Source: Chloroflexota bacterium
GTDB taxonomy: Bacteria > Chloroflexota > Dormibacteria > Dormibacterales > Dormibacteraceae
Assembly: GCA_005880855.1 (NCBI GenBank)
Contig: VBGM01000012.1
Location: 1 to 64,000 of the forward strand
DNA length: 64,000 bases
Reading direction: 5' to 3'
Shown: positions 39,947 through 48,610 of the stretch, in pieces
Numbering within the stretch: the stretch's first letter is position 1
How the letters are laid out: each line of letters opens with the position of its first letter
Notes under the pieces: generated by a model
Databases searched by the model: none
Seen by the model: the letters and a program-made list of their open reading frames with translations, nothing else
Told to the model about the DNA's origin: nothing
Program-made: the position numbers and the translations under genes

Positions 39947-41124
39947 CCGACGAAGGCGGCCCCAAGAAGCGCCCGCCTGCGGAAACGCCCATCCCGTCCG
40001 AGCCGCATTCAGGCCCAGAGCTGGTCGCATGCCCGCACTGCGAAAACATGGTTCCCGCCGGCGAATTCTGTGGTCACTGCGGCGCCCATCTGACGTGGGG
40101 GGTCGCCTCGAGGCAGCACGCCTTCGCCGCGGTTCCCTCCGAGCCGGTCGTGCACCTCTCCATCGTCTCGACGCTCTTTCCGCACCTGCCCCACCGCCGC
40201 GGCGGCGCATTTCGTTGGGCGCTGCTCGCGGGCGTCGCGACAGTGGTCATCCTCGCGGCCCTACACCTGTTCGCGCCGGCGACGATCGCCGCCGTCTTTC
40301 TGCTCCCGGTGCTATATGGGCTGTACCTGTACGAGGTCGAGGTGTACGAGTCCGAGCCTTGGCTGCTGATCGGGACCACGATGGTGGCCGGCGCCATCCT
40401 CGGGTACGTGTTCACGATTCTCACCGGCGGCGCCGTGGCCCGCCTCGCCATCAGCGGCGATGTCGGAACCAACTTCGCATTTGCTGGAGTGGTGATCCCG
40501 ATCGTCGCCCAGGCTCTGATGCTGGCGGGGCCCGTGTTCCTTTATTTCTTCCGGGCGAGGCTGCGCGAGCCGCTCGACGGCCTCACCTTCGGCGCGGCCT
40601 CGGCTCTGGGGTTCACGTTCGCGACGACGCTCACAGCGACCTGGCCACTGCTCGCAGGCCCGCTGGTGGGCACTGGCTCGACCATCGACTGGGCGCTCCG
40701 CCTTCTGACCGCCGGGATCCTGTTCATGCTCATCAACGCCAGCACCACCTCGGTGGTGGCGGCCGCTCTCTGGCTGCAGCGCTACGACCTTCGCAAGGCC
40801 GGACGCGGCTGGGAGGCGAGCCTGCCGGCAACCGTGGTCATCGCAGCCGGCGCGCAGGTCGTCCTCGGCATCCTGGCAGTCACGGTGCCGGACCTCGCCC
40901 TGCAGGTCGGCCTGCGAGCGCTGGCTGCGGTCGCGGTGCTGATGTACGTCAGGCTCGTCATCCACCGGTCACTGCTCGCCGAAGGCGCGGCCCACGAGAT
41001 CGGTCCGGACGCACCCTGCCCTGAATGCCACCGCATCGTGCCGACTATGGCGTTCTGTCCCGCCTGCGGAGTGGCCCGGGCGGCTTCCAAACCGACGCGC
41101 ATGCACGCGGAGCCCAGAGGCTGA
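39943..41124 (+). CDS. PrsW-like membrane protein with zinc ribbons at both ends
   Basis: The 393-residue protein begins with a zinc ribbon (CPHC near 30, CGHCG near 45) and ends with another (CPECH, CPACG). Eight or so hydrophobic helices lie between. REPLDGLTFGAASALGFTF matches the DG-YGAA-GLGF motif of PrsW-type intramembrane proteases, but the EExxK motif that should precede it reads as VAQALM, so the catalytic Glu pair is absent. I infer a catalytically inactive relative. It overlaps the sedolisin stop by GTGA and the next gene by TGATG-type coupling. Confidence 0.7.
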   Translation: MTDEGGPKKRPPAETPIPSEPHSGPELVACPHCENMVPAGEFCGHCGAHLTWGVASRQHAFAAVPSEPVVHLSIVSTLFPHLPHRRGGAFRWALLAGVATVVILAALHLFAPATIAAVFLLPVLYGLYLYEVEVYESEPWLLIGTTMVAGAILGYVFTILTGGAVARLAISGDVGTNFAFAGVVIPIVAQALMLAGPVFLYFFRARLREPLDGLTFGAASALGFTFATTLTATWPLLAGPLVGTGSTIDWALRLLTAGILFMLINASTTSVVAAALWLQRYDLRKAGRGWEASLPATVVIAAGAQVVLGILAVTVPDLALQVGLRALAAVAVLMYVRLVIHRSLLAEGAAHEIGPDAPCPECHRIVPTMAFCPACGVARAASKPTRMHAEPRG

Positions 41125-41903
41125 TGGCCGTACCGGGACGATTCTGCGGGCGATGCGGCGCCCCGATCGCTGCGAACGCGCCGTACTGCGGGCAATGCGG
41201 AGCGCCGCAATATCCCGCCCAACCCGCCACCGCTCCGGCCTATCACTACGCGTACGCGCCGGCGCGGCCGCAATCCACGATGCGCAGGTACAGCGGCACA
41301 CAGATCGCCGTGGCCGTCGGGCTGCTCGCCATCCTGGCGGTCGTGACCGTGGGCTTGAGCGCGTTTGCGGTGTCGCAAGCAATCGGCAACCACAGCACAT
41401 GCACGTCGAACTGCGGGCCGAGGATAGTCACGCCTCTTGCCGCGCCTGCGACGTACAAGAGCTCGGCCTTCGGATACCAGGTCGACTACGACCCCACCTG
41501 GACCGTGCGCAGCCAGGATGCTCAGGGTGTCGTCCTCGCCACCAAGCTCGGGCTGCTCCAGGTTGCCGGCACCAAGTCTGGCCAGCCACTAGACCAGGTC
41601 GTCCAGGCCGTGGTCAGCGCGCTGCCGTCGTCCACGTGGCAGAGCGTCGCCCAGGTCAACCAGCTCAAAGGCGCTCATATCGGCGATCAGGACGGGGTCG
41701 GGATCGTCTACTCAGCCAACCTGATCGCTTCCAGCGGATCAGCGACCAAGGTGCGGTTCTTCGTGATCGCGGCGACGAAAGGCGGAACCACCATCTCTAT
41801 TTTCGGTGTCAACCCCGCCGATCCCAAGACCTATCCCAACGGCATTCCGGAAGGTGAGTCGTTCGACGCGGTGTGCCAGCAGTTCCAGTGGAGCCAGACC
41901 TGA
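41124..41903 (+). CDS. Double zinc-ribbon membrane protein with extracytoplasmic domain
   Basis: The 259-residue protein starts at ATG 41124, whose A is the last base of the previous stop. FCGRCGAPI and YCGQCGAPQ give one double-CxxC zinc ribbon. One membrane helix (about 60-85) follows, then a Cys pair (CTSNCG) and an outer domain with FGYQVDYDPTWTV resembling lipoprotein-type beta domains. It is the last gene of the CDF-GNAT-sedolisin-PrsW operon, suggesting a shared envelope stress or proteolysis role. No known family name comes to mind. Confidence 0.75.
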   Translation: MAVPGRFCGRCGAPIAANAPYCGQCGAPQYPAQPATAPAYHYAYAPARPQSTMRRYSGTQIAVAVGLLAILAVVTVGLSAFAVSQAIGNHSTCTSNCGPRIVTPLAAPATYKSSAFGYQVDYDPTWTVRSQDAQGVVLATKLGLLQVAGTKSGQPLDQVVQAVVSALPSSTWQSVAQVNQLKGAHIGDQDGVGIVYSANLIASSGSATKVRFFVIAATKGGTTISIFGVNPADPKTYPNGIPEGESFDAVCQQFQWSQT

Positions 41904-41910
41904 CGTCGAG

Positions 41911-42540
41911 CTAGACCCGTTCCACCGCCAGCCTCGCTCCGAACCCCAGCAGCACGACGCCGGTCACTCGCTGCATCCACTGCCTCACTCGCGGAGCGGT
42001 GATGAAGTCCCGGATGCGCGATATGAGCAGCCCGTACACGATCATCCACGACCAGCCGATGATCGCGAAGGTCAAGCCGAGCTCCAGAAGACGCGGTAAC
42101 AGCGCTTGGCCAGGCGACACGAACTGAGGCAGAAAGGTCACGAAGAACACGCCGAGCTTCGGGTTCGAGATCGCCGAGAGGAAACCCTGGCGGAAGATGG
42201 CATGGGCGGGCGCGGGCGGCGGCGCATCGGCAAGCAAGTCCGAGGGACGCTGCCGCGACTCGAGCAGCGCGCGCACGCCGAGGTACGCGAGATAAGCGGC
42301 GCCGACCAGCTTGAGCCCGAAAAGGAGCTCGCCCGACGAGCGCAGCAGCGCCGATAGGCCGACGGCGGTCGCGGTGACCCAGATCGCAAGCGCGAGCGCG
42401 ATACCGGTAGTCGTGAGAACGACTCCGCGCCGCCCGTGTGCGAGCGCGTTCTTCGTCACCACAGCCATGTCGGGTCCGGGCGTCACCGCCAGAAGCAATG
42501 AGACGCCGGCGAACGCGAGCAGCTGCGTATCCAAGCTCAC
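41911..42540 (-). CDS. LysE/RhtB family amino-acid exporter
   Basis: The 209-residue protein has six hydrophobic helices and the family signature TPGPDMAVVTKNALAHGRRGG-like stretch, seen as VTPGPDMAVVTKNALAHG, followed by GLKLVGAAYLAYLGVRAL. Members export amino acids or small metabolites in exchange for protons. The specific substrate is unknown. The GTG start overlaps the preceding GNAT stop (GTGA), so the two genes form an operon; the GNAT might modify an exported compound. Confidence 0.88.
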   Translation of the reverse strand: MSLDTQLLAFAGVSLLLAVTPGPDMAVVTKNALAHGRRGVVLTTTGIALALAIWVTATAVGLSALLRSSGELLFGLKLVGAAYLAYLGVRALLESRQRPSDLLADAPPPAPAHAIFRQGFLSAISNPKLGVFFVTFLPQFVSPGQALLPRLLELGLTFAIIGWSWMIVYGLLISRIRDFITAPRVRQWMQRVTGVVLLGFGARLAVERV

Positions 42541-43073
42541 AGATCGCCCGGAAGGTCGAACGTGATCTCGTAGACGCCGCCGGTCAGCTTGGCTTGATGG
42601 ATCCAGCCCATCTTCCGGAGCAGGCCGAGCATCTGCTGATTCTCCGGCAGCACGATCAGGGTAAACATCTTGATGCCGTGGTCGCGAGCCACCCTGGCGA
42701 GGATCGTGAGGAGAGCGCTGCCCAGCCCGCGACGCTGGAACTCATCGATGACGGCGACCGCGGTCTCGGCGACGTCTGTGTCGACGGCGCGGTCGTAGCG
42801 GGCGACGCCGACGATCCGCTCCTTGCCGTCGTGCTTGCGGGTGGTGGCGACGAGCGCGAAACGGTCGTTGTAGTCGACCACGGCGAGGCGGTGCGCAAGA
42901 GCATCCGGGAGACGCTTGAGCGGCGAGAAGAACCGGAAGTAGACGGTCCGCTCCGACATCGCCGCCACAGCCTCGATCAGCAGTGGCTCGTCTTCGGGGA
43001 CGATCGGCCGCACGTGGACCTTGGTCCCGTCTCTCAGCTCGAGGACGCGTGGCTCGAACCCCGGTGATGCCAT
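42537..43073 (-). CDS. GNAT family N-acetyltransferase
   Basis: From ATG 43073 the protein is 178 residues. It has VRPIVPEDEPLL, RTVYFRFFSPLKRL and VIDEFQRRGLGSALLTIL, the last containing the acetyl-CoA loop RRGLGS. This resembles the Pat-like or RimI-like single domain that is also found fused to acyl-CoA synthetases. It may acetylate a protein or metabolite. The frame goes 18 codons further upstream but would enter the divergent promoter. TACATT lies 9 nt before the ATG. Confidence 0.83.
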   Translation of the reverse strand: MASPGFEPRVLELRDGTKVHVRPIVPEDEPLLIEAVAAMSERTVYFRFFSPLKRLPDALAHRLAVVDYNDRFALVATTRKHDGKERIVGVARYDRAVDTDVAETAVAVIDEFQRRGLGSALLTILARVARDHGIKMFTLIVLPENQQMLGLLRKMGWIHQAKLTGGVYEITFDLPGDL

Positions 43074-43102
43074 TGCCGGTGAAATGTACGGGAACCTACG
43101 GA

Positions 43103-43108
43103 TACCAT
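43103..43108 (+). promoter_or_regulatory. Leaderless-type -10 (TACCAT)
   Basis: TACCAT is followed by 8 nt and ATG 43117 of the GT87-like gene. No ribosome site is visible. Confidence 0.4.
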
Positions 43109-43116
43109 CCGCGTCG

Positions 43117-44349
43117 ATGGGCGGCACGCGACGGTGGCAGAACCTCGGGATCGCGGCAGGCGCGACCGCGGCCGTGATGTTTGCTGCCTTCGACGTCTAC
43201 CAGTGGGTGGTCGCCTACGCCTCCGATCACTTCCACAACGACTTCACCTTTTATTACGCCGCGGCGGTGATCGGCGTCACCCACGGCTGGCCGTCGATAT
43301 ACGACCTCGGTCGCCAGCAGGCTCAACTCGACGCGATGGGCTCCGGCATCGGCATCGCTCAGCTGGCTCGGTTCATCAGCCCGCCTCCGGTCGCCTGGCT
43401 CGCCCTCCCGTTCACCCTGCTGCCTTATCCCGTCGCCTACTGGCTGTGGAGCGGGCTCTTGCTGGCGGCGCTCGCCGCCACCTGGTATCTCGCGGCCCCA
43501 GGCGCGGGGCGCTCGAGGCTCATCTACCTGGTCGCGGCATTGGGCTGGCTGCCGGTCATCTACGGCCTTCAGCTCGGCCAGCCCGGCCTGTTCGTCGCGC
43601 TCGGCGTGGCCGCGTCGTATGTGCTCCTGCGGTCGGGCCGCCCGCTCGAATCTGGGCTTGCCCTCGGGTTGACCGTGCTGAAGCCGCAGCTCGGCTTCCT
43701 CGTGCCGGTGGCACTCCTGGTTGGCGGTCGCTATCGCGCCTTCGCCGGCGCGGCGATCGCGATCGGCCTGCTGGTGCTGGCGTCGGCGCTCAACGTGGGG
43801 ACGGGAGGCGTCGCCACCTACGAGCAGCGGCTGACGTTCGCCGCCGGCGTGCCGGTCAACCGCGAGCTCACGCTGGCGCCATACATCGGCGACCTGACGG
43901 TGACGCGCATCGTGCAGGGCGCGATCGCGATTTGGGCCCTCGCGCTGGTATTTCGATTTCGCAAGAGAACACCGGAGTGGATCTTCGTGCCGGCCATCGT
44001 GGGCGGGTTGCTGGCGAGCCCATATCTGCACATCGACGACCTGGTGATGCTCGGCCTCGCGGCCTGGCTCTACCTCCGCATCCCCGGGCAGCCGCGATGG
44101 TCGTGGGCCTTGATGCTGGCGCTCATCATCGCGGCAGAGGGGATCGGGGAATGGGGACCCCTGCCGATCATCGCCGGCGAACTCGCGGTCTTGGCGCTGC
44201 TCTCAGTCGCGGCGCTGAAACATGACGACGGCGATGCCGAGCATGACCGCGCCAAACCCGAGCACGATGCCGGCCTCCAGCGGGATCGGCAGCACCTGAC
44301 CGTTGATGGTCAACCCGAAGCTATCGACCAGCGCGCTGGATCGGCCTGA
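43117..44349 (+). CDS. GT87-like (DUF2029) membrane glycosyltransferase
   Basis: From ATG 43117 the protein is 410 residues with about ten membrane helices. DFTFYYAAAVIGVTHGWPSIYDL near the start and GLQLGQPGLFVALGVAAS, seen as QLGQPGL, are typical of DUF2029/GT87 polyprenol-phosphate mannosyltransferases, which add sugars outside the membrane. Donor and acceptor are inferred only. After about residue 368 the frame runs antisense into the ABC permease and is hydrophilic and low quality (EHDRAKPEHDAG); no earlier stop exists, so the tail is either translated or the frame is damaged. Confidence 0.8.
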   Translation: MGGTRRWQNLGIAAGATAAVMFAAFDVYQWVVAYASDHFHNDFTFYYAAAVIGVTHGWPSIYDLGRQQAQLDAMGSGIGIAQLARFISPPPVAWLALPFTLLPYPVAYWLWSGLLLAALAATWYLAAPGAGRSRLIYLVAALGWLPVIYGLQLGQPGLFVALGVAASYVLLRSGRPLESGLALGLTVLKPQLGFLVPVALLVGGRYRAFAGAAIAIGLLVLASALNVGTGGVATYEQRLTFAAGVPVNRELTLAPYIGDLTVTRIVQGAIAIWALALVFRFRKRTPEWIFVPAIVGGLLASPYLHIDDLVMLGLAAWLYLRIPGQPRWSWALMLALIIAAEGIGEWGPLPIIAGELAVLALLSVAALKHDDGDAEHDRAKPEHDAGLQRDRQHLTVDGQPEAIDQRAGSA

Positions 44350-45108
44350 CTCCGCAAGCACCACACGTCGCAGGGGATCAACCCCGTACGACGCCGGATC
44401 CAGGCGGGTCAAAACGGTCATCCAACCCGGCAGGTTGGTGAGCGGAAAGAGAGCGCCGGACAGGAAGAACATCGGCATCATCAGGAAGTTCATCACCACC
44501 TGGAAGCCCTGCAGCGATTTCATCGAGGACGCGAGGGCGACGCCAAATGTCGAAAGCCCGAATGCAAGCACGGCGGCGAGCGGGATGAGCTCGACGATCG
44601 TCAGGAAGCTGAGCTTGACGCCGACGAAAGGCGCCAGCACCAGGAGGATCAAGCCCTGGATCATCGCCTGGGTGGTGCTGCCGAGCGCTTTTCCAATCGC
44701 TACCGCGGACCGGTCGATGGGCGCCACCAGGACTTCTTTCAGGAAGCCGAACTCTCGGTCCCAGACGATCGACATCGCGCCGAAGATCGCGGTGAACAGG
44801 ATCGCCATGCCGATGATGCCGGGATATACGAACTGGATGTATGAGAATCCCCCGGCGGTTCCGAACAGCGAGCCGCGTCCCAATGCTGAGCTCAGACCCG
44901 AGCCGAACACGACAAGAAACAACAACGGCTGCGCAAGCGATGCCACCAGCCGCCAGCGGTCTCGCCAGTACCGAAGGATGTCGCGGTACCAGATGATGTA
45001 GATGGCGCGCAGGCTCGCAAGCCGCGTGTCGATGGGCTCGACAGCAGGAGCCGACTGCTTGGTGCCTTGCGCCGCGGTCTTGACGCTCATCTCCTCCGGC
45101 CCATCCAT
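44203..45108 (-). CDS. ABC-2 type transporter permease (DrrB-like)
   Basis: The 301-residue protein has six membrane segments and the ABC-2 features IWYRDILRYWRDRW, FLVVFGSGL, REFGFLKEVLVAPI and MMPMFFLSGALFP. With the upstream ATPase it forms a DrrAB-type exporter that pumps drugs, lipids or glycans. It overlaps the ATPase by 22 bp, and its last 147 bp overlap the GT87-like frame on the other strand. Its C-terminal membrane segment and MFQRRD end look genuine. Confidence 0.9.
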   Translation of the reverse strand: MDGPEEMSVKTAAQGTKQSAPAVEPIDTRLASLRAIYIIWYRDILRYWRDRWRLVASLAQPLLFLVVFGSGLSSALGRGSLFGTAGGFSYIQFVYPGIIGMAILFTAIFGAMSIVWDREFGFLKEVLVAPIDRSAVAIGKALGSTTQAMIQGLILLVLAPFVGVKLSFLTIVELIPLAAVLAFGLSTFGVALASSMKSLQGFQVVMNFLMMPMFFLSGALFPLTNLPGWMTVLTRLDPASYGVDPLRRVVLAESGRSSALVDSFGLTINGQVLPIPLEAGIVLGFGAVMLGIAVVMFQRRD

Positions 45109-46091
45109 CTGCTCGCCATCGCTCGCATCTGGTCTTTGGTGCCCGCCGCCTCGTCGCGGATGGCGTGGCCCGTCAGCTTCAGGAAGACGTCGTCCAGGCT
45201 CGGCCGCCTGAGCGTGACCGTGTCCACCGGGGCCGTCAGCTCGCGCACCAGGCGCGGTACGAATACCTTGGCGTCCGGCACCTCCATGCGCAGGCTTCCG
45301 TTGTCGCGAACGGGCGTGACTCCGAGCATCTTGGTGATCTCCGCGGCAGCCTCATCAGGACGGCTCGAGGTGATCGTCACAACGTCGCCTCCGACCATCG
45401 CCTTCAATTCGTCCGGTGTGCCCTGGGCCACGATCTTGCCCTGGTCGATGATCGCTATGCGATCGCAGAACTCGGCCTCGTCCATGTAATGGGTGGTCAT
45501 GAAAATTGTGATGCCCTTGTCGGCCCGCAGCTCGTTGAGGTGCGTCCAGATGCTCTGCCGCGTCTGCGGGTCCAGGCCGAGGGTCGGCTCGTCGAGGAAC
45601 AGGATCTGTGGCTGGTGCAGCATTCCGCGCGCGATCTCGAGGCGGCGTTTCATGCCTCCCGAATAGGTCCGCACCTGCGAGTTGGCGCGGTCGGTCAGCT
45701 GCAGCAGCGCCAGCATCTCGTCGATGCGCTTGCCTCGTTCGCTCGACGGGACGCTGTAGATCCAGGCGTGAAACTCCAGGTTCTCGCGGCCGGTGAGCTG
45801 GTCGTCGAGCGACGGGTCCTGGAAGACGAGGCCGATGCGCTGGCGCACCCGCGCCGGGTCGTGCGCCACGTCGATCCCCGCCACGCGGGCCGTGCCGGCT
45901 GTGGGCGTAAGAAGCGTGCAGAGGATCGAGATGGTGGTCGACTTCCCGGCGCCGTTCGGACCCAGGAAACCGAATATCTCGCCGTGCCGGACCTCGAGGT
46001 CGATGCCCCGCACTGCCTCTACCTCTTTGTATCTCTTGACCAGGCCCGTTGCCTGGATCACGGCCTCCGCGCCGACGCTAGGGTCCATCAC
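45087..46091 (-). CDS. ABC transporter ATPase (DrrA-like)
   Basis: The 334-residue protein has Walker A GPNGAGKST, Q-loop LVFQDPSLDDQLTG, signature YSGGMKRRLEIARG, Walker B ILFLDEPTLGLD and an H-loop MTTHYMDEA. A C-terminal domain of about 90 residues (ITSSRPDEAAAEI onward) is typical of DrrA-type exporters. I chose GTG 46091, directly before ATG 46088, because TAGAGT lies 8 nt upstream. The enoyl-CoA hydratase gene ends 29 bp upstream. It energises the permease encoded next. Confidence 0.9.
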   Translation of the reverse strand: MMDPSVGAEAVIQATGLVKRYKEVEAVRGIDLEVRHGEIFGFLGPNGAGKSTTISILCTLLTPTAGTARVAGIDVAHDPARVRQRIGLVFQDPSLDDQLTGRENLEFHAWIYSVPSSERGKRIDEMLALLQLTDRANSQVRTYSGGMKRRLEIARGMLHQPQILFLDEPTLGLDPQTRQSIWTHLNELRADKGITIFMTTHYMDEAEFCDRIAIIDQGKIVAQGTPDELKAMVGGDVVTITSSRPDEAAAEITKMLGVTPVRDNGSLRMEVPDAKVFVPRLVRELTAPVDTVTLRRPSLDDVFLKLTGHAIRDEAAGTKDQMRAMASRWMGRRR

Positions 46092-46099
46092 TTGAATCG

Positions 46100-46105
46100 A
46101 CTCTA
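46100..46105 (-). promoter_or_regulatory. Leaderless-type -10 (TAGAGT) of ABC operon
   Basis: TAGAGT on the minus strand lies 8 nt before GTG 46091, between the hydratase stop and the ABC genes, so the exporter may have its own leaderless transcript. Confidence 0.4.
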
Positions 46106-46120
46106 GCAGCGAGCGGTCTG

Positions 46121-46879
46121 TCACTCGCCGTGCCGGCCGGCGCCGCCCGAGAAGCGACGCGCGCCTTCTTGTGCCTCGCCAGAGGCGATGACGTCGATGC
46201 CGCCCCGATACTCCTGTCGCATCGCCTGGTCCATCTCGAGCGACCACTGCCTCAGCAAGCTCCGCCGATCCGCGCGCAGCGCGCCCTGCGGATGCGCGGC
46301 GAGCCGGTGCGCGAGCGCGATTGCTTCGGTGAGCGCTTCGCCCGGCGGCGCCACCCTCTCGACCAGGCCGATGCCCAGCGCCTCGACCGCGGGCACCGGG
46401 CGTCCGGTCAGCACCAGATCCATCGCCCTGCCCTGCCCGATCATCCGAGGCAGACGAACCGTGCCGAGATCGATCAGCGGGACGCCGAAGCGCCGGTTGA
46501 AAACTCCCAGCGTCGCGTCACGCGCCGCCACCCTGAGGTCGCACCAGAGGGCGAGCTCCAGCCCGCCGGCGACGGCGAAGCCTTCGATGGCGGCGATGAC
46601 CGGCTTGTCGAGGCTCATCCGGGTCGGACCCATCGGCCCAGGCCCGGTCTCTTCGACCAGGGTCGCCTCGCCACGCGCGATCGTCTTCAAGTCGAAACCG
46701 GAGCAGAACGTCCCGCCCGCGCCGGTCAGCACCGCCACCGCCAATGCATCGTCTGCCTCGAAGCGTTCGAAATACTCGACGAGCCGGCTTGCCGTTTCCG
46801 GGTCGACCGCGTTGCGAACTTCGGGACGGTCGATGGTCACCACGACCACTGGGCCGTCGGGTTCGTAACGAACGGTCAT
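46121..46879 (-). CDS. Enoyl-CoA hydratase/isomerase family protein
   Basis: The 252-residue protein has crotonase features: VVVVTIDRPEVRNAVD, GGTFCSGFDLK, IAAIEGFAVAGGLELALWCDLR and FNRRFGVPLIDLGTVRLP. The oxyanion-hole Gly residues are in place. The second of the two catalytic Glu positions is not obvious (LIDLGTV), so hydratase activity is less sure than isomerase or another crotonase reaction. It starts 18 bp after pruA, so the two are probably one transcript in amino-acid or fatty-acid breakdown. Confidence 0.85.
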   Translation of the reverse strand: MTVRYEPDGPVVVVTIDRPEVRNAVDPETASRLVEYFERFEADDALAVAVLTGAGGTFCSGFDLKTIARGEATLVEETGPGPMGPTRMSLDKPVIAAIEGFAVAGGLELALWCDLRVAARDATLGVFNRRFGVPLIDLGTVRLPRMIGQGRAMDLVLTGRPVPAVEALGIGLVERVAPPGEALTEAIALAHRLAAHPQGALRADRRSLLRQWSLEMDQAMRQEYRGGIDVIASGEAQEGARRFSGGAGRHGE

Positions 46880-46897
46880 GGGCTTTGGCCCCCCGAA

Positions 46898-48532
46898 CTA
46901 CTCCGCGTCCATGAACGGATAGCGATGGTCGGTTGGCGGCGCGTACGTCTCCTTGATCACCCGCGGGCTCGTCCAGCGGATGAGGTTGAGGATGGAGCCG
47001 GCCTTGTCGTTGGTGCCCGATGCGCGAGCACCGCCGAAAGGTTGCAGCCCGACCACGGCGCCGGTCGGCTTGTCGTTGATGTAGAAGTTGCCCGCCGCGT
47101 TGACGAGCGTCTCCGATGCCTTTCGAATTGCCTTCCGCTCGGTCGCGAAGACGGCGCCCGTCAAGCCGTAAGGGCTGGTGCGGTCGACCAGCTCCAGCGT
47201 GTCCTCGTACTTTCCGTCCGCATATGGATAGACGGTGAGGATCGGGCCGAACAGCTCTTCCTTCAGGAGCTTGAAGTCGGGGTCGGTGGTTTCGATGACG
47301 GTGGGCCGCACGAACCATCCGACCTTGTCGTCACCCTTGCCGCCGGCAACCACTTTCGCCGAGTCCGATTTCTTCGCGAACTCGATCGCGCTCATGTGCT
47401 TTGCGTACGCGTTGCCATCGATCACCGCGCCCATGAAATTGCGGAAGTCTGCGACGTCCCCCTGGGAAATGGCCTCGACCTCCTCGGCCATCTCGGATCG
47501 CAGCCGCTTCCACATCGACTGCGGGATGTAAGCGCGCGAGGCGGCCGAACACTTCTGGCCCTGGTACTCGAAGGCGCCGCGGATGAGCGCGGTGCGGAGA
47601 GCGTCGGAGTCCGCCGACTCGTGGGCGACCACGAAGTCCTTGCCACCCGTCTCGCCAACCAGCCGCGGATAGGTGCGGTAGTGGTCGACGTTCTGGCCGA
47701 CCGTGCGCCACATGCCCTGAAATACCTCGGTCGATCCGGTGAAGTGGATGCCCGCGAGCTCGCGGTGCGCGAGCACCTGCTCGGAGATGTTCGCGGCGCT
47801 GCCGCTGACCATGTTGATGACACCGGGCGGCAGTCCCGCCTCATTGAAGAGCTCCATCAGGAAATGCGTCACCAGCAGCGTCTGCGTGGCGGGCTTGAAG
47901 ACGACGGTGTTGCCCATCAGCGCCGCGGCGGTGGGCAGGTTGGCCGCGATCGATGTGAAGTTGAACGGGCTGACGGCGAAGACGAAACCTTCGAGGGGCC
48001 GGTACTCGAGGCGGTTCCAGGCGGTGCCGTCGTTGTACGGCTGCTGCCCGAGAAGCTGGTCGCCGAAGAAGGCGTTGTAGCGCCAGAAGTCGATCGATTC
48101 GCAAGCGGCGTCGATCTCGGCCTGATGCACCGTCTTCGACTGCCCCAGCATCGTGGCCGCGTTGATGGTGTCCCGCCACGGTCCGGCCAGCAGCGCCGCC
48201 GCCCGAAGGAGCACAGCGGCCCGCTCGTGAAATGAGGTGGCGGCCCATGCCTTGCGTGCCTTCAGCGCAGCGTCGATGGCATCGGAGAAATCCTTGTCCG
48301 AGCCGACCGCGTACTCGGCGATCGCCAGCTCGTGCCGATGCGGCGACCGGATGTCGCCGCGAGACGCCCCCCATCGACGCTGACCGCCGATCTGCATCGG
48401 AACTTCGGTCCGGGCGTCGGTCAGCTCGGCCAGGCGCGCCTTGAGGCTCTTGCGGTGGGGATCGCCGGGCGCGTAGGAGCGCACAGGTTCGTTGACGGGG
48501 GTGGGGACCTTGAAGTGTCCGTCGGCGGTCAT
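46898..48532 (-). CDS. pruA: 1-pyrroline-5-carboxylate dehydrogenase
   Basis: The 544-residue protein is an aldehyde dehydrogenase with the general-base motif VGETGGKD, the catalytic Cys in YQGQKCSAASR, and FKPATQT plus FTGSTEVF for NAD binding. The long N-terminus with VRSYAPGDPHRKSLKARL and the C-terminal PFGGARASGTNDKAGS fit the PruA/ALDH4A1 type that oxidises glutamate semialdehyde to glutamate in proline use. AGGAG lies 5 nt before the ATG, giving it a leadered start; TAACAT about 42 nt upstream may be its -10. No proline dehydrogenase is in view. Confidence 0.92.
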   Translation of the reverse strand: MTADGHFKVPTPVNEPVRSYAPGDPHRKSLKARLAELTDARTEVPMQIGGQRRWGASRGDIRSPHRHELAIAEYAVGSDKDFSDAIDAALKARKAWAATSFHERAAVLLRAAALLAGPWRDTINAATMLGQSKTVHQAEIDAACESIDFWRYNAFFGDQLLGQQPYNDGTAWNRLEYRPLEGFVFAVSPFNFTSIAANLPTAAALMGNTVVFKPATQTLLVTHFLMELFNEAGLPPGVINMVSGSAANISEQVLAHRELAGIHFTGSTEVFQGMWRTVGQNVDHYRTYPRLVGETGGKDFVVAHESADSDALRTALIRGAFEYQGQKCSAASRAYIPQSMWKRLRSEMAEEVEAISQGDVADFRNFMGAVIDGNAYAKHMSAIEFAKKSDSAKVVAGGKGDDKVGWFVRPTVIETTDPDFKLLKEELFGPILTVYPYADGKYEDTLELVDRTSPYGLTGAVFATERKAIRKASETLVNAAGNFYINDKPTGAVVGLQPFGGARASGTNDKAGSILNLIRWTSPRVIKETYAPPTDHRYPFMDAE

Positions 48533-48610
48533 GTCAGCTCCTGGGAGGGTGAATCGGCCAGCGCCAAACGTTGATGTTAGGAGGTCTCAGTAACCCGGGG
48601 TCGTATCGGA

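Noticed and set aside
46130-48235. 701-codon plus-strand frame opposite enoyl-CoA hydratase and pruA
   Set aside because: It is the antisense shadow of two clear enzyme genes. Its protein is rich in Arg, His and Asp with no domain.
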